Assembly (NCBI GenBank): GCA_027257055.1
Contig: JAPVLO010000001.1
Coordinates: 12,299,501 to 12,363,500, forward strand
Source of the DNA: Cephalopachus bancanus
Taxonomy: Eukaryota; Chordata; Mammalia; Primates; Tarsiidae
Length of the DNA: 64,000 nucleotides
Reading direction: 5' to 3'
The notes under the pieces: model-generated
Database searches by the model: none
What the model was told of the DNA's origin: nothing
The model's input: only the letters and a program-made list of their open reading frames with translations
Program-made: the position numbers and the translations under genes
In this document: positions 23,251 through 35,359 of the stretch, in pieces
Position numbering within the stretch: position 1 is the first letter of the stretch
Layout of the letters: every line of letters starts with the position of its first letter

Positions 23251-23674
23251 AGCTCTATCAGAGAAATGAGTATTTTGTAGGCTTCAATGTTGCTGTTTAG
23301 AATCCTTCACTTCAACTTGAAGGAGCTCCCTTTAGCGTTTCTCCTAAGGCAGGTCTAGGGGCGATGAACTCAATCAGGTTTTGTTTACTTAGTAAAGTCT
23401 TTATTTCTCCTTCTCTTTGGAACAACCATTTTGCCATATAATATGCTTGCTTTTTCTTTCAGCAGTTTGAATATATTATCCCACTGTCTACTGACCTGTA
23501 AATTTTTCTGCTGAGAGATCCACTGATAATGCTGTACAGATCCCTTCTATGTGCCAAGTCACACATCCTTGCTGCTTTCAAGATTCTCTCTTTGTGTATG
23601 ACTTTTGACAGTGTGATTGTAATGTGTCACTGTGGGTCACTTTGGGTTTATTTTAGTTGAAGTCTGGATAGGTT

Positions 23675-23975
23675 CTTGATTTTTTTTTTTTAAATAAGAG
23701 ACAGGGTCTTGTTCTGTCATACAAGCTGGAGTGCAGTGACATGGCCATAGTTCACTGCAGACTTAAATTTCTGATCTCAAGCAATCCTCCTTCCTTGGCC
23801 TCCTGAGTAGCTCAGACTACAGGCAAGCCACAATGCCTAGCTGATTTATTTTATCTTATTTTTCATAGAGACAGAATGTTGCTGTGTTGTCCAGGCTAGT
23901 CTGGAACTCCTGAACTCAAGTGATTCTCTCGTCTATGCCTCCCAAGTTACTGGAATTATAGACATGATAATTTTT
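23675..23975 (-). mobile_element. older Alu, antisense, inside L1
   Basis: Begins with a T run, then AGAGACAGGGTCTTGTTCTG, GGAGTGCAGTGACATGGCC, and a recognisable left monomer ending near 23960. Diverged AluJ-like copy. Confidence 0.85.
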
Positions 23976-25215
23976 ACCTCAGCCACACATTTAAATATCC
24001 ATTTTCTTTCTCGTTTGGGAGGTTTCGGGCCATTATTTCTTCAGATAGGCTCTCTGTCCCTTTCTTTCTCTCTTTTCCTCGGGGTCTTCCATTATTCATA
24101 TATTGGCCCACCAGTGGTGTTTCACACCAGTGGTGTTTCTTCACTTTTCTTTATTCTTTTTTCTCTTCCAGTTAGATAATTTGAACTGACCTGTCTTCAA
24201 GTTCAATAATTTTTTCTTCTGCCTGACCTAATTTGTTACTGAATTTTATAATAAATTTTTCAATTCAGTTATTATATTCTTCAGCTCCAAAATTTCTGTT
24301 GGATTCTTTTCTATAGTTTTTGTCTCTTTCTTGATATTCTCACTTTGTTCTTATATAATTTTCTGGATTTAAAAATTTTGCTATCTATTTAAGCTTATTA
24401 AGCTTCTAAAAAATGGTTGTTTAGAATTTTTGTCACATAATTCCTAGATCTATGCTTCTTTAGCACTGGTCTCTGAAAATTTATTTTTGTTTGTTTGAGT
24501 GGGCCAGGTTTCCCTTTTACTTTCTATACCTCATAATTTTTACTGACTTGGGGATTTGAGTAAAAACGAAAGCTACCTTTCCCTGACTTCATATTGGGGA
24601 AGACTTTCTCCAATCAACCCAGCTAGAGAATCTGGGGACCTCGCAAAGATTTTCTGGGAATGCACTTTCTCTGGGATTGTGTGTGTAATTTCCCAGTCTG
24701 ATAGGGTTTTGCCTGTTTATTTTTCAGGAGCATGTAGTTTCCTGCTCCCTCTGGGGTTTATCTGTGATGTTGCAGGTTCTTTGGGCTACTGCAGGAAATC
24801 ACCCAGCTCTCATTTGTCCTCAGTGGACCCCAGGTTCCTAAATTACGCAGGTTTCATCAGTGCTGTAAATCAGGAGAAAGAGAAACCAGTGTCTTGAGTA
24901 TGCCCTGATAGTTAGAACATCGGATACACTTTCCTCTCTTTTCTTTTTCTCCTAAGAGAGAAGCCATGAGTTGGGAGTTTTCTCCCAATTGTGTGAGCTG
25001 TGCCATCTTGGAGAAAGGGTAGGGAGGGTAGAATGCAAGGGCTTTTCTTATGCATTTCAGTGCAGCTATTCTTGGCTTTGCACTCGCCAGGTGTAATGCA
25101 ACTTCTTATCTGGTTTCTAGACTTCTTGTAAAGGTGATTTTGTTCATACACTGCTGTTTAGTCTTTGTGGGAGAGTGAGCACTGGGGCTTTCTATTGTTA
25201 CCTTGCTGACATCAC

Positions 25216-25910
25216 TCCATAGACTGGAATTTAGTTTCATTTTAACAAAATGTTTCGCAAGTTTTCTTAAATTTTCCAGAGAACTTCCCTGGGCAGCTGT
25301 GATTTCTAATTGTGGACAGACAGGGGAAACCAGCTAGGACGAAAAAGGTTGTGTAAAGTCTGGTTGATTTAAAACAAAATATTTAATAAACCAGTGTCAG
25401 CTGTGGACCATCAAAGATCAATTTTTGTGAGACATAGAAAGACCAACAGAAATTGTACTGGAATCCCAGCTAAGCATCAAGGTTAGTGAGACACTTGTAC
25501 AAACTGAAGAGTATTTTATGTTATTGTTTGTTATAGAAACATCACAAAGTACAAATAACTCAAAAGGAAAAAAATCATAATTCATAATTCCACTCTATTG
25601 GAATCTATGCTTCACACTGTGGTGTGTAACTTTCCATAATGTTCACTGTATGATTGTGGATATACATATTTGAGCATAAGAGTATATACAAGTTACCATT
25701 TATTTCACTCTTTTTTTCATTATGTAATAACCGCATGGTTTGGATGACATTCATCCCACTCAAGCTCCAGAAGTGAACTGTGAGTGACCTAATTTGATAA
25801 ACATAATATCATCCTCCTTGCACTGGTGATTTTATTTACTCTCTGATAATTTTTCAGGTTTAGGAACATGACCCAACTGAGGGTGGCCCAGGACTTTTCT
25901 TACATTATTG

Positions 25911-25987
<77 letters not shown>

Positions 25988-26848
25988 GCCCCCACCACAC
26001 ACCTTCTGCCTTCCTCCCTCCATTCTCTACATTGTGCTACAGCAGTTATGTTGCTGTCATGATATAAGCCATCTTATTGCTAAAGCTGCCACAAGATACA
26101 GCAGAAGTTAAGTGAGAAGAGAAAGAGATCAAGACCATGATCAAATAACACCTGAAACAACTCCCCAGACTACCTCTGCCTAGAATGTTTGTGAGTTACA
26201 GAAGGATGGTCATGACATTCAAGTCTTTAATTTTTATTGAAGACTATAATATACATAGAGGAAAACATAATGTAACATATAACATAAATACACGCCTAAC
26301 AATTATTATAGGGTAAATGTGTATCAAAAATAGACTATTATAAGCAACTCCACCATCCAACATTCTTATATACATGAGATTTATTTATTTTTCTCTTCTC
26401 TATAGTTTCATCACCTAAATACGCATCCCTAAACACTGTAGTTTTGTTCAGTTTGATTGTGAACTTCGTGTGAAAAGAATCATTTGTGTTTGTTACATGA
26501 GCTGTGTGTTATCTAGTTTTATTGGGGGGTATATTTATTTTTGTGAATATACTAGAATGTATTCATTCATTCCATTGTTACTGGATTTTGGGCTTTGGGG
26601 TTGTAGTTTGGGTATTTTATGAATGATGCTGTCCTGTGGAGTCCTGGCATGTCCCCTGGATGCATATATGTACACATGTCTGTAAGGACCATACCTAGGA
26701 AGAAAGGGTGGAATATGAAAATGAATACCCTGGTTGATAAACTTACATTCAAAACGATCTTAACAGGTTAACATTTTGGGCCAAAAATAACATGAATGGA
26801 TTTTTTAGAATTGTAATCCTGGCTGGTGGATTCAACATATCAATGGTA
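25216..26848. other. unassigned stretch with a TC microsatellite
   Basis: No gene seen. It contains the long TC run listed separately. The remainder is AT-rich and unassigned. Confidence 0.4.
25913..25987. repeat. (TC)~34 microsatellite
   Basis: About 69 bp of pure TC followed by one imperfect unit (TATCTCT). Open frames here on both strands are products of the dinucleotide repeat. Confidence 0.95.
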
Positions 26849-26850
26849 TA

Positions 26851-27417
26851 TGAGGTCCAAGAATTAAGTTAGCAAACTCATCCTAGGAAAAGTGCTCCAT
26901 ACCTCATTGCTGAATATCACTACAGTCACCTTTGAAGTACTCCTCTTGGGAAGCTATGCACCAATACCAGTGCCTAAATCACCCATCAAAGCAATTTTGG
27001 AACTCTTTTTTCTGGAATGACCATCAGAGCTGTTGTCATAGTATCCTTGATGTCCTGAGTGTCATCAAATATCTTCCTTTTGATATATATTTTTTATCTT
27101 TGGATAAATGAAAAAGTCACTGGGGGCCAGATCAGGTGAGTAGGGAGGGTGTTCCAATATGTTTTTTGTACAGTGCTGCCAACATAAGCACACAGTGGCA
27201 AGTCCTCAAACTTAATTGTCATACTTTAACAACAATGACAGCTCTGATGGCCATTCCAGAAAAATACTTCCAAAACTGCTTCGACAGGTGGACTGAGCAT
27301 TGGTATCAGTGTGTAGCTTCCCACAGAGAATACTTCAAAGGTGACCGTATTGATATTTAGCAATGAGATTATAGCACTTTTTCTAGGATGATTTGCGAAC
27401 CTGATTGTCGGATCTCG
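26851..27417 (-). mobile_element. mariner-derived element with inverted duplicate 3' end, copy 2
   Basis: A 567-bp element with TA on each side (26849-26850 and 27418-27419). It has the same architecture as copy 1 but in the opposite orientation: a deleted mariner in antisense from 26851 to about 27233, ending in an internal 5' terminal repeat (CTCAAACTTAATTGTCA), followed by a sense-oriented second copy of the 3' end (about 27236-27417). Both outer termini are therefore 3' ends. The different flanks show a separate insertion event. Confidence 0.85.
27236..27360 (+). pseudogene. mariner transposase C-terminal remnant (duplicate arm)
   Basis: Encodes only the last ~40 residues of a mariner transposase, with FQNCFDRW and YFKGD, ending in TAG. 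The antisense arm at 26890-27045 encodes the same end. No catalytic residues are present. Confidence 0.7.
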
Positions 27418-27649
27418 TAAGTTCAGAATGTCAATGACTGGTCTTGACACAGACACTTGGAGAAAATATGTGAGTACTAATAGAATAATACTCAACAGAA
27501 TGAGCCTAGTATCATCATAAGTAATACAGATATGCTATTGAAATTGAAGTATAGTGTCTAATATCATGAGTTGATGAGTTCACTTCTAAGATAATATATT
27601 CATATTGGGGAGTCATCTATAATTAAGAGTTTCATAAATGGAAATGTTG

Positions 27650-28017
27650 CCTTAATCTGTTTGATGTTTAGGCTGCTATAACAAAATACCTTAGACTTGG
27701 TAATTTATAACCTAACAGAACTTTATTGCTCACAGTTCTGGAAGCTGGGAAATCCAAGACCAAGGTTCCAGCAAATTTGGTGTCTGGTGTGGGATCTCTG
27801 CTTCATAGATAGTGCCTTGTTGCTGTGTCCTCATATGACAGAAGAGCCATGGGAGGTCACTGAAGCCTTTTTTATAAGGGCACAAATTTCATTCATGAAG
27901 GTACAGTTCTCATGACTTAATCAGTGCCCCAAAATCCCATCTCTTAATATTATCACATTGGTTATTAGATTCCAACATATAAGCCTTGAGGGGGACACAA
28001 AAACTCGGACTATAGCA
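27650..28017 (-). mobile_element. MLT1-like LTR, antisense
   Basis: Reads GCTGCTATAACAAAATACC, CTTTATTGCTCACAGTTCTGG, GAAATCCAAGACCAAGG, CTGTGTCCTCATATGAC and, at the end, GGGGGACACAAAAACTCGGAC. These are MaLR LTR landmarks in reverse order to the copy at 5081. Confidence 0.75.
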
Positions 28018-28529
28018 AATATGTACAGAGAAAATAAACTAGAATGTTTAAAACCCAGAAAGAGCAATATGAAAAGTGTATTCTGGGAACGTTTGCTCTG
28101 GAAAAGGGTAGGGAGAATGCAGTATCTTTCTATGTAGTGATAGCAAATTATAGCTAATCTGTTAACTCTACGTAGTCAGCCTTAGACCAGTGGGTAGGGT
28201 GAGGGATGATTGTATTAAGGCATACGTCATATGAATCATAATTTAATAGAAATTTGACTTTATTTATTCCAGAGAAAGGAAAGTGTGAACTTATAGCATA
28301 GACAGATCACCATCAAAGAGATGACAATATCAGATAGGAATGGTATCTGTCCAAGATGTCTAGGGTGTCCTGAATTTAGATGATGACATTGTCAGGTCTT
28401 CTCAGTACGTTGCCTTTTCAAAGATGGCAGGAAACAGTCACATCTTCAAAGAGGAAATTCTTGGGTAATCTTTAACATATTCCACTTGAAGCATTTTTAT
28501 ACATTTTGAATGGAGAATTATTTCTTTTT
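28018..28529. other. unassigned stretch
   Basis: No gene or repeat recognised. Confidence 0.4.
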
Positions 28530-28533
28530 TTTT

Positions 28534-28818
28534 CTTTTTTTTTGAGTTGGAGTCTCACTCTGTCGCCCAGACTGGAGTGCAGTGGCCGCTCCCGGCCACC
28601 ACAGCCTCCATCTGCTGGGTTCCGGCGATCCTTCTGCCTCAGCCTTCCAAGTAGCTGGAACTACAGGTGCGCGCTCCCACGCCCGGCTAATTTTTTGATT
28701 TATTGTAGAGATGAGGTCCCGCCTGCCCAGGCAGGTCTCGAACCCGCGGGCTCAGGCAATTCACTCACCTCAGCCTCTCAAAGGCGGGGGATCACAGGCT
28801 GAGCCACCGAGCCCGGCT
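28534..28818 (-). mobile_element. full-length Alu, lineage-specific, antisense
   Basis: T tail, GAGTTGGAGTCTCACTCTGT, then the diagnostic GTCTCGAACCCGCGGGCTC and a final GAGCCCGGC. AGAATTATTTCTT before and AGAAATATTTCTT after form an imperfect target duplication. Confidence 0.92.
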
Positions 28819-29201
28819 GAGAAATATTTCTTAATTCTAAAATATAGCTTCCATTTACCATGAAAAAGGGATGAAATCAGAACAAAGGAAAAAGTAACCT
28901 CTAAGGACAGATACAAAAAAAAAAAAAGTCAGGCAAAATCACATGCCATGGTGAGTATCTCTTAATGTGGTCTGCTATATAGTTCTAGATTACCTCATCA
29001 AAACAATTTCAATTAATAGAGATAAAAAATGCAGTGTGGAGGGACACTTATTGAGAAAAAAAAGAATGTTATAATTCACAATGCTTTAGAAATTTAATGA
29101 CTATTTTAATTGTCTGAGACAATCTAATAAAATTAGAAATTATTATCAGGCAAAAGGACGCACATGAATTAAGTAATGTGACCTCAAATTGACAAACATT
29201 C

Positions 29202-29491
29202 TTTTTTTATTTTTTTTTGAGTTGGAGTTTCACTCTGTCGCCCAGACTGGAGTGCAGTGGCCACTCCCGGCCACCGCAGCCTCGACCTGCTGGGCTCCGG
29301 CGATCCTTCCGCCTCAGCCTTCCAAGTAGCCGGAACTACAGGCACACGCTACCACGCCCGGCTGATTTTCTTATTTATTGTAGAGATGAGGTCTCGCCTG
29401 CCCAGGCGGGTCTCGAACCCGCGGACTCAGGCAATCCACTCACCTCAGCCTCCCAAAGGCGCGGGATTACAGGCTGAGCCACCCAGCCCGG
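29202..29491 (-). mobile_element. full-length Alu, lineage-specific, antisense
   Basis: The same subfamily landmarks as neighbouring copies (GAGTTGGAGTTTCACTCTGT, GTCTCGAACCCGCGGACTC). It lies 0.4 kb from one antisense Alu and 0.45 kb from the next, forming a same-strand cluster of three. Confidence 0.92.
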
Positions 29492-29950
29492 TTTACATAC
29501 TTTTCAAAGAGAATAGAAAGACCAACCCTAAGCGTCTTAGACTAGATGCTGCTTTTAAGGTGCTGAAGAAAATTGGGGGAAAAAAAAATCCTACTTTGTA
29601 TGTATTTTCATATTTCCAAAGGATCAGTAGCATTATACATTTCTCAAATCTGCATTCTGGTCATCTTACCTGAGGCAAGAAGTCCAAATTTCACACAGGT
29701 GAGCACAGGATAGTTTAATCTTGCGTAGCAGATGGCTCCAGGTCAGTGGCCAATGACAATTTGCAACACGCCAATAATAATGCAAAAAAGTCAGCTCTCT
29801 CCAGAGAGGGCAACCTGCTTTATAAAAATAAAGCAGGCTGGTGGTGACTTTTTCTGTAGAATGGAAATCAATCTTTCCTTCGCTTTCCTTCTATTCCCTA
29901 CCCCTCTGTTTTTCTCTTTCTCTCTTTGTTTGTTGGCTTGTTTTTCTTTT

Positions 29951-30180
29951 TCTTGCTTTTTTTTTTTTTTTGAGTTGGAGTCTCACTCTGTCGCCCAGAC
30001 TGGAGTGCAGCGGCCGCTCCCGGCCACCGCAGCCTCGACCTGCTGGGCTCCGGCGATCCTTCCGCCTCAGCCTTCCGAGTAGCCGGAACTACAGGCATGC
30101 GCCACCACCCCCGGCTGATTTTTTGATTTATTGTAGAGATGAGGTCTCGCTGTCCAGGCGGGTCTCGAACCCACGGGCTC
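29951..30180 (-). mobile_element. 5'-truncated Alu, antisense
   Basis: The right monomer is complete but the left monomer stops after GTCTCGAACCCACGGGCTC, losing its first ~55 bp. A perfect 16-bp target duplication, GGCTTGTTTTTCTTTT, at 29935-29950 and 30181-30196 shows that the truncation happened during insertion. Confidence 0.93.
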
Positions 30181-30196
30181 GGCTTGTTTTTCTTTT

Positions 30197-31137
30197 GTCC
30201 CCAGTCTTCTAATCTAGGGATTCAAGTGGACTTCATTGTCCTCTTGCTTGTGTCAAATTACTTCATGTATAAGCAAATTGGATACTTACATGGATATCGC
30301 ATGTGAACTTGAACATTGTAAAAAAATGGAAAAAATAAGAGTCACTTGGCCAAGATTAGCGATATGCATAATAACACATGCACATCCGAAAAAAATTAAT
30401 CTTTACACAAAATCTAAACATTTTCTTAAAAACTTACAAAAGCCATCTCGTAAATTAATACTATGTACAAATAACAATGGGAAGACCATTTTTAGGATTC
30501 AAAGTAAATGTGGTAGGGAGTGACTCTTTTCCTAGTTGGCTTAAGAAAAGGAACTGAAGTTTCTGGCATTATATAAATAAACTGAAAACATAGGTTTTGA
30601 AAAGCTGAACACTTGTATTTTTAAATACAGTACTTGTTTTAATGAAATAATTCAATAAACCACGTATAGAGGAAGCTTATCTTTGGAACTTCAAACTGTA
30701 ACCCTTGAGACATGAATTTATAAGATAGCAACTTACTAGAATTTTTGAGATATTGTCACTGAGAAAATAATAAGAGTGAAGATAAAACTTTAAGCATATT
30801 TATTTTGTGTAGTTTTCCCTTGCTCTTGCCTTCCCTCTTTTCTCTCCTTTTTCTCCCTCCTTCCATGGAACTGGGCGAATCATTTAATATCACCATCATG
30901 ATGTTCTAATTTACAAAGTGTGTATCATGAGATATGTCTGGTGTGCTTCAGTTTTACTGAAAATCAAATGAAACGGTGCATGTGAAAGTCATTTACAAAA
31001 CTCAAATATGCACCTTATACATATACACTGTTATATGTCTCTGCAGGCAAAACCATACATCTGTATACATAATGAGACCATGAGTTATTTTACTTGAAAA
31101 AGTTCAATTTAAATGTGTGTCTAAAGATATAATCAGA
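30197..31137. other. unassigned AT-rich stretch
   Basis: No gene or confident repeat. The 95-codon frame at 30236-30523 is AT-rich with no recognisable features. Confidence 0.4.
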
Positions 31138-31138
31138 T

Positions 31139-31433
31139 AGACTGGTCTTGGTGGCTCAGCCTGTAATCCCGTGCCTTGAGAGGCTGAGGTGAGTGGATTG
31201 CCTGAGCCCGCGAGTTCGAGACCCGCCTGGGCAACTTGGTGAGACCTCGTCTCTACAACAAATCAAAAATTAGCTGGGCGTGGTAGCGCGTGTCTATAGT
31301 TCCAGCTACATGGAGGGCTGAGGCGGAAGGATCGCCGGAGCCCAGCAGGTCGAGGCTGCGGTGGCCGGGACCGGCCACTGCACTCCAGTCTGGGCAACAG
31401 AGTGAGAATCCAACTCAAAAAAAAAAAAAAAAA
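31139..31433 (+). mobile_element. full-length Alu, lineage-specific
   Basis: Sense copy with GGTGGCTCAGCCTGTAATCC, GCGAGTTCGAGACCCGCC and an ACTCAAAA tail. AGATATAATCAGATAG before and GATATACTCAGACTA after suggest an imperfect target duplication. Confidence 0.9.
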
Positions 31434-32288
31434 AGGATATACTCAGACTATATCTGGTTTTGGATATCATAAATTATTTTTATATCTTCATTGTGCATTT
31501 GAATCTTTTTTCAACGCTGCAGATAGTCATTTGTGAAATTAGCAATCTTTATTTCTTGAATTATTACAATATAGCACATTAAACAAAACTGGTATTTGTC
31601 AATAAGAAAATAATCTATTGACAATCTGATACATTTTTACATTTCATTAAATTATATTTAATGAATATTAATATAATTTAATGAATTATATTAATCTTCA
31701 GTCTCAGATACATTTAAGCCCATAAACTTTTAATGCACCCTGTAGTGAGGATACACAGAAGACAAAAAAAGCACAGAAGACACATGAGATTTCAACAGCA
31801 TCAAAATCTGAATTACCAAAAGTAAAGATACTTCACTGAACACATTGAGCTAAGTTCCATGGCTATAGACCATAAACTTTCCCTTTCCCAGTGAAAACCA
31901 GTAGCGGGTGCTCTAAACACTTCTCTTCCAGCCAGTAGAGGACTGGCATTAATTAAAAGTTGGACCGAAGAACTCGAATTACTTTGTGCAACGGGTAATT
32001 TGCATCTTCCATGTTTTATCCCACATTCCCATCCACCTTTTTATTATTTTCTTCTTTCTTTCATTTCTCCCTCTTTCCTTCCCTTTTCTCTTTTTCCTTT
32101 GCTTCTGCCATTTTCTTTCTTCACCCTTTTCTTACTATTATCCAAAATGTGTATCATTCCATTGTGCTATGTCTGAGACAAAATCTGCACAAGATACATT
32201 CTCTGACCTTCCAAACTTTATAGTCTAAATGAAGAGAAAGTTAATGGGCATATGAAACATGCATAGCACAGTGCAAGTCACTGTATGA
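31434..32288. other. unassigned AT-rich stretch
   Basis: No gene. Pyrimidine-rich around 32040-32130, otherwise unassigned. Confidence 0.4.
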
Positions 32289-32857
32289 AGGGGGACCCCC
32301 CAAATAAACACCCAGAATTTATTTTTAAAAATTATGTATTAATTCTTACATGTTTAAATTTCAGTCACCTTCAAAGTACTCTCTGTTGGATGCAGTATAC
32401 CTGTTGAGACTTTTTCCACTGCTCAGAACAGTTTTGAACTCTTCAGTTTTGATGCTTTTTAGTACTTCTGCCATTTTTTTGTTTTACCTCTTTCATATCA
32501 GCAAAATGTTTCCCTTTGAGAGCTTTTTTCATCCTGTGAAACAAAGAAGAAGTCATTTGTGTTGAGATCAGGTGAACAGGGAAGGTAAGGCATGGGGATC
32601 ATACTGCTTTTGGTCAAACACTGCTGAACACTCAGTAGTGTGGGAAGGAATGCTTGTAAAGCACCTATCGTGAAATGGATAAGTGCATAGAAAGAATCTC
32701 AAAAAAATTCACTGAAGCTGAGCTCAGCCTCTTATAACAATACTAGCAGGTACACTGGTGCGGTTGGGTTCCTAGAGAACATACCTAGTGGGGGAAACCT
32801 GTACTACAAGGAGCTCACCCTCCAAAAGATAATTCCATTTCTTGGGGGTCCCCCCCT
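32289..32857 (-). mobile_element. mariner-type DNA transposon, internally deleted, family B copy 1
   Basis: Terminal inverted repeats GGGGGACCCCCCAA and TTGGGGGTCCCCCC bound about 569 bp. In antisense it carries a mariner transposase tail (a block equivalent to KGKHFADVEEV in intact relatives, as reading back from AAAATGTTTCCC). Its interior matches the element at 60830-61641, including the text TTCTCTAGGAACCC. Distinct from the 8924/26851 family. No functional frame. Confidence 0.7.
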
Positions 32858-33657
32858 CATTTGCCAGTCAGTAAATGGAGTCAACAGAAAGTGTCAGAGT
32901 AATTAAAGACAGGGCCAATGAGTGAGGCTAGTATGGGTAATGAGACTTCACAGGGATGATGTTATGGTTCTCAAGCGATGCCTAAAGTATAGATATGGTT
33001 TAAATATATAAATGATAAATAATTGCATGATAAGATTTTACAGTTTACTGTTTTTTTTTCTTGATTTTTTTTTGCAAGTCTGTGTTAGGTGGCAAGTAGG
33101 AAAAACAAGTGAAACTTTCAAAATAAATTTCAACTTACTTTAATTTTCTGCAAAGTCTATTTCCAACACAGCTATAGGTTAGAAGAGTCTTGTTCTTTAA
33201 TTCTTTCCATCTCAAACATAATTGTCTATTATAGAAATGTATTAGTTGCCTGCATGCTACTTCCTGCCGTCACCTTTTGTGCAGCTGCCTGGTAAATAGG
33301 ACTATTCAAACTGATGAGTGTCCTCTTTATGTCTGTTAATCTGCCTCTGAACCTGGCATTTGGGACCTTAAGTAGTTTTGCTTGTAAATGTAATTATATT
33401 TAATGATCTGTTTTGTAAATACAATGGCTTTCCCTTTCTGTGGGTAGTCAATTAAATCTGAATGTAGAAAAAATAAAGAAATGTGAGCATTAGCTATTTC
33501 AGAAAAGGTTACTATTTTGTGTATATTTTGTACTTTGTTCTAGATTTGCATTAAACACAACTTTTATTATCAATGGCAAATGATGTAAATATGATTTAAA
33601 TTTCTCTAAATATTCTTTGAATGTGCACATTCTGTCTGTTTCCTCTGCAATTTTTCT
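32858..33657. other. unassigned AT-rich stretch
   Basis: No gene or confident repeat assignment. Confidence 0.4.
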
Positions 33658-33955
33658 TTCTTTTTTTTTTTTTTTGAGTCAGAGTCACACTCTGTCATCC
33701 AGATTGGAGTGTAGTGGCACACTCATGGTCACTGCAGCCCTGACCTGCTGGACTCAGGTGATCTTTCTGCCTCAACCTTCCAAGTAGCTGGAACCACAGG
33801 CATGTGCCACCACTCCCGGCTAATTTTTTGATTTATTGTAAAGACGAGCTCTCACCAAGTTGTCCAGATTTATTTCAAACTCTTGGGTTCAGGCAATCCT
33901 CACCTTTGCCTCCCAAAATGCTGAATTTCCAGGAGTGAGCCATGACGCTTGGCCA
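33658..33955 (-). mobile_element. diverged Alu, antisense
   Basis: Full dimer with many substitutions. It carries the GATTTATTGTA linker of the lineage-specific subfamily, so it may be an early member. CTCTGCAATTTT occurs on both sides (33641-33652 and 33958-33969) as target duplication. Confidence 0.9.
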
Positions 33956-34582
33956 TACTCTGCAATTTTCCTGATCTTTCTTTTCCTCAATAGAATATTA
34001 CTATAGTATTGCCTACATTGTCTATAGTATATTACTATAGTATTGTACACATAGGTTCTCAATATATAGTTTTTAATTATTTTCCAAATGGAGAAGCAAA
34101 ATCTAAGCTACGAAAGGGAAGAGGAAAGCAGACCTAAGTACAAAGGACAAAGTGATGCTTGAAAGGAGTAACGATAGAGACAGATATGTAAACAATAAAT
34201 AAGGATTATATGATAAGATTTTATAATTTATTGAATTTTTTTGTACAGCTACTGATGATATACTTGAGAGAGCAGTCTTTTTAGTATGCCTTGATATAAC
34301 CCAAAACTGATCCAAAATCTTGGAGATACCCAAATTATTCCCTACTCAGAAAGCAATGGCTTCCATGAATTACATGATTCAAATAATGAGCTATGAAAGT
34401 CACTTCTGACAAAAGAAATTTCCTGTTTGTTTACTGAATAAATGATAAATATACAAACAAATTACATTTACCATCTGTTACTTTTTCTCCACATGGATTT
34501 ATAGTTGTCTTTCAGGAACGAGTCCAAGTCTTGAATCCTATGATAATTTCTAGGAACATACCAAAATCTGATTTTTCATTGA
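33956..34582. other. unassigned AT-rich stretch
   Basis: No gene. A short TATTACTATAGTATTG sequence is repeated at about 33996 and 34030. Confidence 0.4.
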
Positions 34583-35022
34583 GTGCATTAGCTTCCTAGG
34601 CCCTCCGTGACAAAATATCCCAAACTAGGGAGCTTTAGCAACATACATTTATTGTCTCACAATTCTGGAGTCCAAACGTCCAAGATCATAGTGTTGGCAG
34701 GGTTGGATTCTCCTGAGAAGGATGGGGGAGAATCTGTTCTGGACCTCTTTTCCTAGACCCCGATGGCTACCTGGCAATTTGGGGTGTTCTTTGGCTTGTA
34801 GACCTCTGCCTTCATCTTCCCGTAATGTTCACCCTGTGAGTACACCTGTCTGTCTCTGTGTCCAAATTTCTCATTTTAATAAGGATACAAGCCTACCACA
34901 ATAACCTCAACTAATTATATCTGCAAGGACCCTATTTCCAAATAAAGCCACACTCCAAGTCATTGGGAATTAGGTTTTCTACATATAAATTTAAGGCAAG
35001 GGACACACCCTTCAACTCCCAA
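34583..35022 (-). mobile_element. MLT1-like LTR, antisense
   Basis: TTTATTGTCTCACAATTCTGG, TCCAAGATCATAGTGTTGG, CAAGGACCCTATTTCCAAAT and a final GGGACACACCCTTCAAC match MaLR LTR text read backwards. Confidence 0.65.
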
Positions 35023-35359
35023 CAAAGGTGTCAAAGACAAGCTTCAATCCTTTCTATATAACAATGTCAGAAGATAAGATTAAATATGGAATATGAGACA
35101 TAGCAAAGACTTTGCAAAATAAATACTAGGATAGAGCAAAGTCTCAGGTGCAGTGGTAGCAATTACAAAAAAAGCAGACATGCAGACATGTCTACTTGAG
35201 GAAAGTCCGAAGTCGTCACAAGGAGCTCTCAGGGAGGAAACAGTTTAGAGTTGAAGAATGTGTAAGAATTGATTCAGTGAACACGAACTTCAGCTTTAAC
35301 ACATCAGAAAGGAAAATCAGATTTTGTCACCAAACTTGTTCTTTGCCTTGAGTTCCCTA

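Larger units (their letters stand above)
21720..25215 (-). mobile_element. antisense L1M 5' half (ORF2 start, ORF1, 5' region)
   Basis: Antisense L1 text in order. The ORF2 endonuclease start spans about 21.75-22.4 kb (TTGGGGTGACCACATATTTC, TGTCCTTCTTTGTCTTGTGAC). The ORF1 and 5' region follows (CTCCTAAGGCAGGTCTAGG, TTTATTTCTCCTTCTCTTTGG, TTGACAGTGTGATTGTAATG, TATATTGGCCCACCAGTGG, TATTCTTCAGCTCCAAAATTT) and ends at ACCTTGCTGACATCACTCC. Broken by a TG microsatellite, a Tigger-like fragment and an Alu. Many stops; inactive. Confidence 0.8.

Noticed and set aside
25832..26111. Serine-leucine and arginine-glutamate repeat frames
   Set aside because: Direct translation of the TC microsatellite on either strand.
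28506..30212. Frames ending in [14 protein letters not shown] text, repeated across the window
   Set aside because: Standard translation of antisense Alu sequence. Could be exonised, but no splice evidence is visible.
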